This document shows, piece after piece, positions 48,603 through 61,489 of a stretch of 64,000 bases of DNA. The notes beneath the pieces were generated by a model. It worked only from the letters and a program-made list of their open reading frames with translations, did not search any database and was not told where the DNA came from. Within the stretch, counting starts at the first letter, position 1; the number at the start of each line of letters is the position of its first letter. The stretch is from Carya illinoinensis (Eukaryota > Streptophyta > Magnoliopsida > Fagales > Juglandaceae), in assembly GCF_018687715.1 (NCBI RefSeq), contig NC_056758.1:19788501-19852500 (forward strand). The letters are read 5' to 3'. The position numbers and the translations under genes are program-made.

Positions 48603-50692
48603 TGTGCCGCCCCCAAATCCCCATACACGGACACGGGGAAATCGAGACGTCCGGATGATGACATCACGGGTCATCACCCTATCGATGTGTGTCAAGTGTG
48701 TGGATAAGCAACGAAAGTGCACAGGGAACATGCAGCGGATAGCAAAGTCCATAACTAAGTACCAGAATTTTTCTTGTTTAATACAAAGCTGTTCAAAACA
48801 TATAGAATAGAATATTACAAAACACAAATATAATATCAAGCCAAATAGAAAACATAAACTCCACTCAGAACTCTGGCGGAGCCGCATCCTGAACCTCCTC
48901 CTCCTCCTCCTCGAACTCTGCACCAAAATCTACAGAACCAAAATGGTGCCGCAGGTAAGTAAACTCCAAACACCACTAGATAAAAATGTATAAAACTCAA
49001 ACAATATGCATAAAAGAAAAACCAATGCACATGTCCCATAAAACCATATTTTTTCCATGCACACCAAGAAAAAAAAACCCATTTGGCCCACAAAAACATA
49101 TCCTTAAAATCAAGCCTCGCCATTATCCCAGATAATGGCCCAAACCACCATTTTCCCAGAAAATGGATCAGAAGCCTTGAAAACCAAACCTTGCCATTTT
49201 CCCAGAAAATGGCCCACATCCAAAAATCATAAAAACGATCCAATTATGCATGCACCATAATCTCCCCTAAGGATCATCCGCACACCCTGGCTCTGTGCCA
49301 CACCGCAGGTAACGACTACGCATGTGACACCTAAACGAGTAATGCCCAGACTCGCACCCCGAGCGTACTTGGCCAGGCCATCCTCTAGTCCCCGCCACTC
49401 TAAGGACCACGGAGTCGACATGACAGCATTACCGTATCGTGCGATTCGGTCGTCGCCCTGCGACAACCTAGGGGATGTCACTCAGTATTATCCACTCCCG
49501 AATGACCAGAGGAGCTCCACCGAGATAATAACCCATCCCGGCTTGGGCTCGTGAGACATACGCACCCAAAAACCATTTACGCCAATAAAACGAGATTTTC
49601 TCGATTAAAGTAAAATGCACAAATATGCAATATGCAACGCACGCCTCATGGCACGAATAAGCAACCAAATCACAAACAAACATAACCAAGCACTCCGTCC
49701 TCAAACCATCCGACCCCCGAACTCCTCGGACTTAGTCTGGAATCAGCCAACCAACAGATAAATATTTATAGTAAGAGTAAAATATATTTAAATCTAAAAG
49801 TAAAGTTTGAAAAATACTTACAGCGCTATATGGTATTTTTAGAAAGCTCGCGGTGTTGCAAACGACGGAAGGAAAGCAACTTAACGGTGAAATTTCACTG
49901 TGGCCGTGGGTTGTAAAATGCCCACTTTTGAATGGGGACAAACCAAGACTTGGAATTGATAGAGAATGGTCTAAGGATGTTTATGAAGCTAAGGGAAGTG
50001 AAGTTTGGCCGTGGGTGGCGGTGAAAAAGGCGGAGACAGGGCTGAAATGCCCAAAACAGAAACTAGCTCGTGGGAGCTGTTCCGGTGTCTGTTACAGGCT
50101 GGAAATGGGTGGGTTAGGATGGCAAGGAGTCGGTGATGAAGTGGTGAAGAGGTGGTGGCCAGAGGTGGAGCGACGGTGGCAGATCGGAGCAAAAACTGTG
50201 TGGCTTGATGGGCTTTTTCTGGCTAAACGGCGGCTCCGTTGGCGGTGAAAATTGGTGGGGTGGTTCACCGAAGGGAGGGGGATAAAATGGTGGGGGTGGT
50301 GTGCCGTACGGTGGCTGGCGGCGTGGACGGCGTGAGGGAGAGGAGAGAGAGAGAGACGGAGAGGGGGGAATCGCGCAGGAGGGGAGGGAAAAAGGAAGAA
50401 AAAAAGAAAAAGAAAAACAAGAAAAAAGAAAGAAAAGAGAAAAAAGAGAAAAAGGAAAAAGGGAAAAGAAAAGATGGAGGAAAGAAATGAGATCCAATCC
50501 TCACTCCGGAAAACAAAACAGATCCGCCGAAAACGAGATTAAAAAATCGTAAAACGACTAAATAAATAAAACACAACATCAAATAAATAAAAACTAATTT
50601 AAAATGCAATAATTTAAAATAAATAAATCAATATATTAATTAAATTAAAAACAATCCTGCAGTGAAAATACACGTAAAAGCGGGTCATCACA
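48603..50692 (-). mobile_element. Family-A solo LTR, minus strand
   Basis: 2090 bases. It starts TGTGATGACCCGC at 50692 and ends with a GGCGGCACA variant at 48603. An AAAGC duplication flanks it (48598-48602 and 50693-50697). It carries three hairpins of the type CCATTTTCtggGAAAATGG (49194-49212, 49148-49166) and CCATTATCtggGATAATGG (49120-49138). The acidic mini-ORF is present in altered form. A solo LTR forms when the two LTRs of an element recombine. Confidence 0.96.
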
Positions 50693-50697
50693 AAAGC

Positions 50698-51500
50698 TTA
50701 TAGAGGGTAAGAAAAAGAAAGGAGAGAGCTTCAGAGCTTTTATCTTTTCATTTGAATGGGACTGGAGTTACGTAGGTTTTGAGAGTGAAAACAGGGACTT
50801 ATGTAGAGGGAGAGAACAGAAGAAAGACTGAATGAAAAAGAAGCTTGGAGGCCAAGTTGAGAGAGAGCAGAGGAGTTTTCGGTTATTTTGGCTTTGGATG
50901 AAAAAGGAAGGGACGGGTTGCACATCATTTGGGGAGTTATTTTTTAGCTCAATCTTCTCTCCACTTTTACTTTATTGTAGGTTTTTTCTTATATTTTATT
51001 TTGGTATTATCATGGAGAATGCTTATTTAATTTCTATAGCACTTGTTGCTTGAAAAAAATCCTGTGATATTCAAATGAGTTTGTGAATGTTTAAACCATC
51101 AATCATTCATGCTTAATCATTAGTGATTACTTTTCTTGACCTTAAATGCTAAATCCTCCAATTAAACAGAATTATTATTCTAGTTTAATTAAAGTAAATC
51201 GATCGGAAACAATATTATAAATTCTTAGACGGATTCTCGAAACCTTAGACATTCTCCATATCAATTTAGTTTTTATTTTGTTAATTAAAAAATTGTCATC
51301 TTAGTAATTTTCTCTTTTATTCGATTGCATATTCATTTTAGTAATTTATTTTCATTGTTTGAGTTATTTTCTTTATCACATCATAATTCAATCCCTATGG
51401 ATTCAACCATGTTAGGTACTACAACACTTGTATACTTGTAGGTAAAACTGCACTAAATTTTTGGTTCACTAGTTTGAGTCAAAATTTAGGTGCAACATTA
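50698..51500 (+). repeat. Gypsy (Athila/Tat-like) LTR 3' end, decayed
   Basis: The sequence 'tccctatggattcaacc', 'acttgtatacttgtaggta' near 51395-51450 is the usual 3' end of Athila/Tat LTRs ('ccctgtggattcgacc ... acttgcgggta'). No coding region follows. The reverse of such an end is seen at 61490. Confidence 0.55.
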
Positions 51501-52960
51501 ACTGCCATGTACAACTCCTCCGACTCCTTAATCGTGACGGGCAGCAAGCAACGCACGGGTTATCCTGTCGATGGTGTAACCCTCTATCTCTCACTATTTA
51601 TGTTAATATTAGTTGGTTGGTTGGACTGTAGACTATGTTGTTAGTAATTATGGAGCTCGCTGTGTAGTTGAGAAATGAAGTGTAGTTGTGAAGTGTTGGG
51701 CTTGACTGTGTAGCGTGCTGTGAAGTATGGGTGTGAGTTGTGCTATAGTTGTGATGTGGCATCCTATTATGAAGGGAGTACACGTGGCATGTGGTCTGTG
51801 TCATGTAGCGACACATTGTGTGATGTGCATTGTGATAATAAGTGATGTAGCGAAGGGAGTACACGTGGTGCATACTCCATGTCATGTAGCGATGCACCGT
51901 GAGGCATGCATCATAGTGATGTGTGGCATAGTGTGAATAGAAGAGAGTGCATGTGGCATGTATTCTGTGTTGTGTAGCGATACACCGTAAGGCGTGTCAT
52001 GAAGAATGGAATGGTTGCGCAGCCGAGGGGTGTAGAGTGTATTGTGTAGCGTCGAAAATTGTGTAACAGTGTTCGTGACGTGGCCTGTAGTCCAAGGTAA
52101 CGGGTGTCACCTTGCACTTGACTTATAGCTGAGAGTATGTGTGAAGTGGTGGAAAAGTATTAGAGAGTGCAGTGGAAGCATGATGGGCGTCGTGACGTGA
52201 CTCGAAATTTGTCTCGACCTAAGTGATGTGACTGAGGGGCATTTGTGGATGTAATCTTGTTGTTAAGTGTCGAGATGTACTTGTAGAGGAAATGGATAAT
52301 CTGTCCTCAGCATGGTTACACGATATTTAAGCCTCAGAGTTGGCTTAAAGTTATGTGGTTGGTATGGGCTAGGATGCATGAAGGTAGTGACGAGTATATC
52401 ATCTAAGGTTGGAATGCATGACTCTGTTGGTTGGAATCATGTGTCGTTATGTGAAAATAGAAGAGTAAGACATAGGTCTTAGTGTGTTAACCCTAAGAAA
52501 AGATGTATGTATGCATGAATGTATGTAAGAAAAGATGTATGTATGAAAAGATTCTTTATGAAATGAAAGAAGTGAGGTGTGGGGAACTATTTTAAGAAAA
52601 GAAAGCACGTTTTTAAAGAAAACCCCACCTCGCAATGTTTCTAAAACGAACTGCATGTCTATGCATGATAAGTATGATATGTATGTATGAAGTAATGATT
52701 GCATGACTGAAAACCTATGTTAATATATTTTAACTGTATGAAGTAATGCTTACGAATCATTAACTCATTTTAGTTTTTTATGTATGCCCTCCTAGGGACA
52801 AGATGAGCATAATGCGTTAGGACAGGCACAATCCAAATGAAAGAGCACAAAAGCCTAGGCTAGATATTTTGTACGAGAAACTTAAATTATAAAATTTATG
52901 TTTTCTGCTGTAACCTATTTAATTAAGAAAATAAGTTTTATTTATAAATATGGAGTCTTT
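51501..52960 (+). repeat. LTR-like repeat with minisatellite
   Basis: Non-coding and GT-rich. Near 52790 'tcctagggacaagatgag' and the AT-rich tail resemble the 3' part of gypsy LTRs. It contains short ATGTATGT-type runs at 52500-52550. No termini could be set. Confidence 0.4.
51772..52005 (+). repeat. About 83-bp minisatellite, three diverged units
   Basis: Units start near 51772, 51853 and 51937 with 'gaagggagtacacgtgg' (third unit 'gaagagagtgcatgtgg') and share 'catgtagcgatgcaccg'. Confidence 0.75.
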
Positions 52961-53059
52961 TGTATCCTAGCATGAAAGGAAAAGAAATTTTCAAAATGAA
53001 CCGTAATTCTCATCTATTTTTATTAAAATCATTTTCTAAAGGACCCAATAAACCAAAAA

Positions 53060-53560
53060 TACTAGTTTAAATGTAAAGAACCTTGAATAATCCATACAAA
53101 TTAGTCCTCTCAGCACTCAAGGACTATCCACCAAACTGGTGCATACCAAATCAGAACTAGTCTACCACTTTATTTCCCTCTTTAAAAATGTGGTGCACAG
53201 AATAAACCATAGAATCCGTAATGTCAAGAATTTGCTCCCAGAAATCCTCCAAATACCACACCCCACATCGTCTTCTCTTCCACCATGATATCACAACCAT
53301 AAAATCAAGTTTTATTTCAACGTAATTACCCAGAGATTTGCAAGCTTTGAGACCTTGAAGAAGAGCTAATAATTCTACTTTGTTGTTAGAACCAATGCCA
53401 ATAAAAGAATCAAAAGCATGTATTAAAATCCCATGATCATTTCTTATAATCCCACCAACACCAAAAGACCCTGGGTTGCCAATACAACTAATGTCTGTGT
53501 TAAATTTAAACCATCTAGCCTATGGTCGTTTCCATGCAATTCCTTTATAGCGACGAGCTA
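53060..53560 (-). pseudogene. LINE-2 copy RNase H remnant
   Basis: No long frame, but short translated parts such as 'ITDSMVYSVHHIFKEGNKVVD' near 53160-53220 match the end of LINE RNase H ('...VYREGNKVADF'). Confidence 0.65.
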
Positions 53561-53597
53561 GAGGGATCATGGTCAATACTTGCAAACATTCTAGTAT

Positions 53598-55735
53598 CTA
53601 CATATCAAATCGTGAGAGACTTGAAACTTTATGCACATCACAACATAGAAGTCCAATCCATTGATGAATGGAATGCATTAAATTAGTAAAAGATTCAAAA
53701 TGTCCCTCCATATGTGCCAAACATCTTCTCCTCCAAAGTCTCCATGTGATGAGCACTGGTGAAATCCCCACTATTAATCCCACTTGCGTTGACGACTTCA
53801 AACAGTAAAACCAAGTCAACACTATTTCCTTCTAAGTACGGCCAAGCGGAATACCAAATAAAGCTCCAAAAGAATGCCATACCTTGCTTGCAAATCCTCC
53901 TTGAAAAAGCATATGATTTTAATCTTCATAAGGGCCTTCATCACAGTAATCACATTGTGAAACAATAGGAATACCAATACGGCAAAGATGATCATCCACA
54001 CTTAAAGCCATGTTCCATGCCTTCAACATAGTAATAGACATTTTTAGATGAAGCAGTTTATGCCACATCCATGTATGCCATTTAAAATTAGAGCCCCTGA
54101 TATGAATACAGTCCCAAGCCGACTTAGTTGAAAAATATCCATCTTCATTTTTTGTCCAAATCAACACATCCGAACTCGGCTTGCCATATTTTAAAGCCTC
54201 GAAGATATACATCAACATTATCCTGTCTGACTAACCTCACAAGAAAATCCACATCCCAACTATTAGATAATTTACGATCCTTGACTTTAGGTGGTGCTTG
54301 ACCCACTAATTGCATGCCATCAATTAATGGACCACTATCTCGCCATTTATCATACCAAAAAAAAAAAAAAAATTCCCCTCCTTTGTACGCCACTTCAAAT
54401 TATTCATGACAATCAGAATGCTTTTAACAATCACTTTGCAAAACCTTGTTCCCTTAGTTGAATCAATCAGAGTCCAAGACTTAGAAACCACATACTTCTC
54501 GTTAAAAAAATTCACCCATAAAGATTTATCTTGAATTAAATTCGAAGCAAACTTTATGTGCAGGGCTTGTTGCATATCATCAAGATGTCTCAAGCCACGA
54601 CCTCCTTCCTCAACCAGTTTACAAATACTTTGCCATGCCACCCACTTTTTCTTTCATTTTCCATTCATCTCCCCCCAAAAAAATGTACTCATCACATGGT
54701 GTAGGGCTTTAATGATGGATTGAGGGACCTATAAAACTGCAAATAAATGAAGAGCCATGCTTGATAAAACATGCCATAATAAAATAAGTCTTCCTCCCGT
54801 AGAGAGTAGCTTCATCTTCCGTGCATTGATTTTATTCCGGACTTTAGTCACCATTTATTCCAAATGCACATGCTTTAACCTCCCCAAAATAATAGGAACT
54901 GCCTAGATATTTGAAAGAAAAATTGCCTTCTGAAAATTTTGTCCTCTGTATTAGAGGTCTCTTGTATGCCAGGGTAATTTTCTTTATTTACGTTGGCCAG
55001 ACCAACCTTCATATTGATTCATCACAACTAAAAGCTCCCTTATTGATCTTGTACTGCCATTTATAAATATCACCACATCACTAGCATAGATAAGATGAGA
55101 AATAATATTCATACCTCTAGCCTTTGAGAATTGACCAAATTTCTTTTCTGCCACACTATGCTTGATCATTTTAGAGAGTACTTCTTGTAAAATGATAAAT
55201 AGGTAAGGAGAGAGAGGATCTCCCTGTCACAAGCCACAACCTCCTTGAAAAAGACCTTTTGTCGTGCCATTCATCATAATAGAATACCAAGGAGTCAAGA
55301 TACAAACCCAGATTAGATCACAAAATTGAGTAGGGAAACCGAAGCATCAAAGAACCTCCAATAAAAAATTTCATTCCATCATATGCCTTTGCCATATCTA
55401 CTTTAAGCATAATATTTCCACCATGAGACTTCTTATTGATGGAATGCACCATTTCCTAAATAAGGTTGATATTCTCAAAGATGCTTCTCTTGGGAATAAA
55501 GGCACCTTGTTCCCATGAGATCATTCTTGAAAGAAAACCTGTCAAGTTAACGATAATTTTGGAATTAAAAAACTTAGAGATAGCTTCCAAAACATCAAAT
55601 TTCACGTCCTCCCAACAACTCTTGAAAAATGATCCAAAACCATCAGGTCCTGAAGTACTGTTAGATGGAATGGAAGATAATGCCGAAAACACTTCTTCCA
55701 TAGAAGGAACTCAACAAAGGTTGACACTCTCTTCC
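53598..55735 (-). pseudogene. LINE-2 copy reverse transcriptase and zf-RVT, broken
   Basis: Piece 55456-55701: 'SNSTSGPDGFGSFFKSCWED' (RT entry) and 'QGAFIPKRSIFENI'. Piece 54984-55169: 'SHLIYASDVVIFINGS', where the catalytic FADD is ASD, losing the first Asp. Piece 54324-54641: 'EEGGRGLRHLDDMQQALHIK'. Piece 53919-54218: 'WHKLLHLKMSITMLKAWNMA' and 'CDYCDEGPYED' (zf-RVT). Confidence 0.9.
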
Positions 55736-56078
55736 TGTGATGACCCGCTTTTGCGTGTATTTTCACTGAATGATTGTTTTTAATTTAATTAATATATTAG
55801 TTTATTTATTTTAAATTAATGTGTTTTAATTGGTTTTAATTTATTTGAGGTGGTGTTTAATTTATTTTATTCATTTTACGGTTTTTAATCTCGTTCTCGG
55901 CATATTTGTTTTGTTTTCCGGAGTGAGGATTGGACCTCATTTCTTTCCTACATCTTTTCTTTTCCCTTTTTCCTTTTTCTCTTTTTCTCTTTTCCTTCTT
56001 TTTTCTTTTTTCTTTCTCTTTCTTTTTCTTTTTCTTCTTCCTTTTCTTTTTCCTTCCCGCGCGTAACCCCCCCGGTTC

Positions 56079-56127
<49 letters not shown>

Positions 56128-57821
56128 CCCACGCCGATTTCAACCTCAGCCCCGACCCACCGCCGTCCGGCCACCGTGGTTGACACCACCCCAGCCGGTC
56201 GAACCCCCTCCTGCCGGCGCACCACCCCACCGAACCCCAGCCCCATCCGGCCAGCCGTTTGGCCGAAAAACGCCCAACAAGCCCCACGGTTTTTGCCCCG
56301 ATCCGCCGCTGTCGCTCCACCTCCGGCCACCACCTCTTCACCACTTCATCACCGGTTCCTTGCCATCCTAACCCACCCATTTTCGGCCTCTAATAGCCAC
56401 CGGAACAGCTCCCACGAGCTAGCTTTCCATTTTGGGAAATCCGGCCATCAACCACCATTTTCGCCGCTACCCATGGCCAAACTTCACTTCCACTAGCTTC
56501 ATAATCATCCTTAGACCATTCCCTATCAATCCCAAGCCTTGGTTTGTCCCCGTTCAAAAGTGGGTATTTTACAACCCACGGCTACAGTGAATTTTCACTG
56601 TTACGTTGCTTTCCTTCCGCCGTTTGCAACGCCGCAAGCTTTCTAAAAATACCGTATAGCGTTGTAAGTATTTTCCAAACCCTACTTTTAGATTTAAATA
56701 TATTTTGCTCTTTCTATAATTAATTGTTGTTGGTTGGCTGATTTCGGACTGAGTCCGAGGAGTTCGGGGGTCAGATGGATTGAGGACGGAGTGCTTGGTT
56801 TTGCTTGTTTGTGTTTGCTTGATTATTTGTGCTATGGGGTGTGAGTTGCATATTGTGTTTATGTGCATATTGTTTTAATCGAGAAAATCTCGTTTTATTG
56901 GCGTAAATGGTTTTTGGGTGCGTGTGTCTCACGAGCCCAAGCCAGGATGAGTTATTATCTGAGTGGAACTCCTCTGGTCACTCGGGAGTGGATAAAACTG
57001 AGTGACATCCCCTGGGGGCGACGACCGGATCGAACGATACGGTAACACTGTCGTGTCGACTCCGTGGTCCCTAGAGTGGCGGGGACTAGAGGATGGCTTG
57101 GCCAGGTACGCGCGAGGCGCGAGTCTGGGCATCGCTCGTTTAGGTGTCACATGCGTAGTTGTTACCTACGATGTGGCACAGAGCCAAAGTATGCGGGTGA
57201 TCCCTAGGGGAGATCATGGTGCATGCATAACCGGATTGTTTTTATGGTTTTCGGATGTGGGCCATTTTCTGGGAAAATGGTGGTTTGGGCCATTATCTGG
57301 GATAATGGCGAGGCTTGGTTTTAAGGATATGTTTTTTGTGGGCCAAATGGGTTTTTGGCGTGTGTGTAAAAAATCATGTTTTATGGCGCATGTGCATTGG
57401 TTTTTATTTCATGCATATTGTTTGAGTTTTATATGTTTTTATCTAGTGGTGTTTGGAGTTTACTTACCTGCGGCACCATTTTTGGTACCGTAGATTTTGG
57501 TGCAGAGATCGAGGATGAGGAGGAGGAGGCTGAGCCCGAGGATGCGGCTTCGCCGGGGTGCTGATGTTATGTTTTGTATTTAGTTTAAAATTATATTTGT
57601 GTCTTGTAATATTTATTTATGTATGTTTTGAATATCTTTGTATTAAACAAGAAAAATTATGGTACTTAGTTATTGACTAGCCTTTCGCTGCGTATTTTCT
57701 CGTGCACATTCGTTGCTTTTACACACACTTAGCACACGTCGATAGGGTGATGACCCGTGATGTCATCATCCAAACGTCTCGATTTCTTCGTGTCCATGCA
57801 TGGGGATTTGGGGGCGTCACA
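55736..57821 (+). mobile_element. Family-A solo LTR, plus strand, inside LINE-2
   Basis: 2086 bases, TGTGATGACCCGC...GGGGGCGTCACA, flanked by CTTCC (55731-55735 and 57822-57826). Hairpins at 57262-57280 (CCATTTTCtggGAAAATGG), 57290-57308 (CCATTATCtggGATAATGG) and 57343-57358. A CT microsatellite (about 56081-56122) replaces part of the pyrimidine tract. The acidic mini-ORF end is kept (EDEEEEAEPEDAASPGC). Confidence 0.97.
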
Positions 57822-59150
57822 CTTCCTTTAATAGCATAGGCAAGATTAGATGTGAAAGATTTGGTAATTCTCTAGGTGGTTCCTCTTGAAGAAAATTTGA
57901 AAATAATTCAATAGCCCCTTGATGAATACTTTCTGTCGAATAAAAAACAGTCCCATTTGAAGACTGCATTTCCACCACTCATTTTCGTCTTTTGTTAGCT
58001 AAACAAGTGTGGAAAAATTTTGAGTTTCGATCAGCTTTAGGTTGCCATTTTAATTTAGCCATCTGAGCTAATCTGATTTCTTCTTTACGCCTCCAGGTTG
58101 CCAATTCTGCAGAAGTACATAACAGCTCCCTCTCCGTTTCTTCATCCTAACTCAATTGTAATCTATTTTCATGCCCCTCAATTTGATTCTTGAGCATATC
58201 AATATGCATAGCAATTCTTCCAAAAACCACCCTATTCCATTCATGCAGTGCCACTTTTGTTTTCTTAAGTTTAGCCACCATCTTCACAAGACCCATGCCA
58301 ACAACAGGTTTAGACCAAGCCTTACGAACATATTCTAAAAACTATGAGTGATCAATCTAGATTTGTTGAAATCAAAATGGTGAAGGACCATAAGAGAAAT
58401 GATCCATCTTGAATTCAATAAACATTGGTGAATGATCCAAGTAGAACATACAACATTTGGAAACAAGGAGAGTAAAGATGCATCCATAAGAACCCAATCT
58501 AACTTATCCCAAGAATGAGCAAGACCAGACTAACCATTGCACAAGAAAAAAACTTTGCCTTAGTATTCATCTCAATGAAGCCTCCTTAATGTATCCAGTT
58601 ATTGAAATCCTCCATTGCAGCTCTTGGTCTCAACCTCCCACCCCTTCTTTCAGAGTCACACCAAATTATATTAAAATCACTAGCAAATAAGTAAGGTTCT
58701 GAACCCATAAGATGAGAACACTAAGATGCTCCCACAAAACCTTCCGATTAGTCATATTGCACTTAGCATAAATAAAGGTACACAAGAATTGGTATGACCC
58801 CATACCTACTCGTAGCGTAATAAATTGCATACCCATTCGCACAATCTAAATATCAATAGCTTTATCCTAGAGAACCCAGATTTTACCACCCTCTACTCCA
58901 TTAGAAATAACATAATCAAAATGTAAAGTTCTCATCAACCCTATTACTTTGTCAAAACTCTGAAAAGGTTCCAATAAGGCAACAATTTTGGTTTATACTT
59001 ACCAATTTATTTCTTTAAACTACCCATTGTAGTCCCAATACTCCTGATATTCCATGCAAGAATAGATTGAATCATTGAGACAAGGTAGAACATCAGGCAA
59101 GGACCGCTCCTAATTTTCACAAACTGCTTATATATATATATATATTTTCT
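57822..59150 (-). pseudogene. LINE-2 copy endonuclease and RT entry, broken
   Basis: No long frame remains. Short translated stretches such as 'DFNIIWCDSERRGG' (about 58610-58680), the endonuclease 'GDFN...ERRGG' block, show its identity. The solo LTR separates it from the RT. Confidence 0.65.
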
Positions 59151-59393
59151 TCATCACATTTCCCTTTGTTTTTGTATGATACTCTTTATCCTGAGGAAGG
59201 ACTTCCAGATGTATATTAGGTTCAAGCTCCAAAGCAACATCATCTTCAGGTGTAAAGAATTCTCATTCAGCATCTCATCTTCCAAATTTTGACTGAGCTC
59301 AGTCCCTTTATTTCTCAAAATCAAGTCATGCTCTTCCAGAATAACAGGATTGGTCTCTTTGAGAGTTAAAGGTTGATTAGCTAATAACTCATT

Positions 59394-60165
59394 CTAATTT
59401 CGAGAGGCCAAAAAATTACTTACTTCTTCTCTCGACGCACAAACCACCCCATCACCAACCACGATAACTCCTTTTGAAATATTTCCTTGAGCGGGGGTTG
59501 ATGAACCACCTATACCAGGATTTTCAAATAATTTTCCTTCAAATTCAACTTCCTTCATATCATAATTTTTCTCCGCATTGTTAGTTGTCAGAACCACATT
59601 TAACGTTGCACCAATAATAATTCGACCATTTGTTGATTCCCCCTTCTTTCGACCACACACTTTATCACCATTCACCACTTTTCCCACTCGACAGGTTTTT
59701 AGTATTATGCCCTTGCATCTTACACTTGCAGCAATACACAGGAAGCATCTCATACATGATCTCTTGTTTCCGACTAGATGCTAACCCAAGGGCTCTAATC
59801 CAAAAGTAAGGGAGGGGCTCCTTGGCTACATCTATCTCCAAACATAATCTTGCACCATCAGTTTGAGTTGCACAACAAGTAGGATTATCACAACGAATAA
59901 ATCGTCCTATGGGGGTCGTAAGGATATGTAGAAAAGACTCCTGGTAAAAGTTGGGTGGCAAACCCGGCAAAGAAATCCAAATTGGGATGCTCGAAGGCTC
60001 TTGATCGTCATTGAAATATGGGGTCCAATGAAAGGCATGATAAAGAACTCCATTCATTTCACAGGATTCATGCGAAAAAGCTTTCACAATATTAGATTCA
60101 GAAGACAACCGCAAGACAATGTTTCGAGGATGCCTCATTGAAGAAACCACTAGAGTAGCAGCCAA
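59394..60165 (-). pseudogene. LINE-2 copy ORF1: DUF4283 and zinc knuckle
   Basis: The 166-aa frame 59665-60165 has 'WTPYFNDDQEPSSIPIWISL' and 'GLPPNFYQESFLHILTTPIG' (DUF4283) and ends in 'YCCKCKMQGHNTKN', a CCHC-type knuckle. A second frame (59394-59753) gives a polar linker. Confidence 0.88.
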
Positions 60166-60494
60166 TCCCTAGTAGCTATGAATAAATGCATGAATGGCAT
60201 CCAAAGATGGTCTTTGCCAAAGGAACTTCAACACAATTGAGAATCGAAAGGGCTCTGTAGATCAACTGATCTCATCCTTGGAGAACAAGAAAAATAACTT
60301 GCCATCTATGAACTTCTGCACTGAAGGTCAACTATCATTTCTGGATAGGTTGAGGCACCGCAACAACAAGATCATCAAAAGACTGCTGACCAACATTGTT
60401 GTCTATGGCTACCATGCAGCCTTAAGTAAGAAACCCTAAAGCAGCCAAGAAGAGAAACCCTAACAAAATGTTCACATAAGGAAAACCCTAATAA
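60166..60494. other. Short open stretch, no known function
   Basis: An 81-codon frame at 60194-60439 (plus) has no recognised domain and no gene context. It is most likely chance or an old transposon piece. Confidence 0.3.
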
Positions 60495-60710
60495 CTTACA
60501 CTCAAATGAATTTGGAATCTTGTTCAATAATAACTTAATTAATAAAGTTGATTTGTGGGTGCTACATAGGTGCCCTAAAGCCATGTGCCATTGTTGATAT
60601 TTCATCACATCATAGGTATCTGTACCAATTATGAGTGTGTTAACATTTGCATCAGTTCACAGGTATCTACACCAGCTATGAAAAACGTAATGTACGCATC
60701 ACGTGACAGG
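60495..60710 (+). repeat. Short family-B LTR fragment
   Basis: 'gaatttggaatcttgttcaa' followed by 'ttaattaataaa' and 'caggtatctacaccagctat' match the copy-2 family-B LTR near 36430-36560. Confidence 0.75.
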
Positions 60711-61489
60711 TGTGATGAACCCAGACTTAGCTAAGCATTGAGCATGTTTCATTGTTGGATTGAGCATGATAATTGGGCCATGCAAGGTGGTGAAATACAT
60801 TTAGAAACTTTGGTTTGATTCACTAGGCATCTAAGCCCACAAGGGAGGCCCACAAGCTCGCGCAAGTTCAGACTCTATAGTAATTTAGGGTTTAGAAACC
60901 CTAGAGGAATTAGGGCACATGCCCAATCCATTTCCTTGGTGCCAACTGTCATCCATTGAGATCCACACTAGAAGCAAATGAATATGGACATGAAGTGAGG
61001 GAAGGGAGGCTTGAGAATTTAGGGTTTGGAGCCCCACACGCCTACCCTAGGATTTCTACTTACTCCCTAGAAGGGATTCGGTTTCTAGAAAGTTTGGCCA
61101 AGTGTCATGCATGCAAAGTGAAATGATGAAAAAGGGAAGAAGGTGGCTTTGGGAAAGAATGAAATCATGCATGAAAAGGGATGACTTGCATGCTTAAGAG
61201 CTTCTAAAAGAATCTTGTAAGATGCACACTTGAGGTGGGACAGTAAGGGGACTTATGCATTGCAACCTACCATGACCAATCACACTATGTCCAAGACATT
61301 GGAAGATGAAAGATCTTCTTAGAAAAGAGGAGCATTTCGGCTACCAACACATACACACACTCCACACGCCACATGGCACACATGCACAATTGTAGAAGAT
61401 TGAGGAGGATCTTGGTTGGAAGAATGACTCTTTTGCCACTAGGTACATTGAATCAAGACACAAGATGAAGGGTAAAAGAGGGAGTAGGG
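60711..61489. other. Unassigned repeat-like DNA
   Basis: Non-coding, with 'gggtttagaaaccctagag' and similar phrases common in plant LTRs. No termini could be set. Confidence 0.35.

Larger units (their letters stand above)
53060..60165 (-). mobile_element. Degenerate plant LINE, copy 2, split by a solo LTR
   Basis: On the minus strand, from 60165 down: DUF4283/CCHC, endonuclease, RT, zf-RVT and RNase H near 53100-53560. The solo LTR at 55736-57821 interrupts it just upstream of the RT core. Proteins differ from LINE copy 1, so it belongs to another lineage. Many stops. The 3' end near 53060 is not marked by a clear poly(A). Confidence 0.88.

Noticed and set aside
56081..56124. CT microsatellite as a promoter element
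   Set aside because: It is an expansion within the LTR pyrimidine tract of one solo copy and is absent in the others.
60194..60439. 81-aa plus-strand open frame
   Set aside because: No recognised domain or gene structure, and it sits between transposon pieces.
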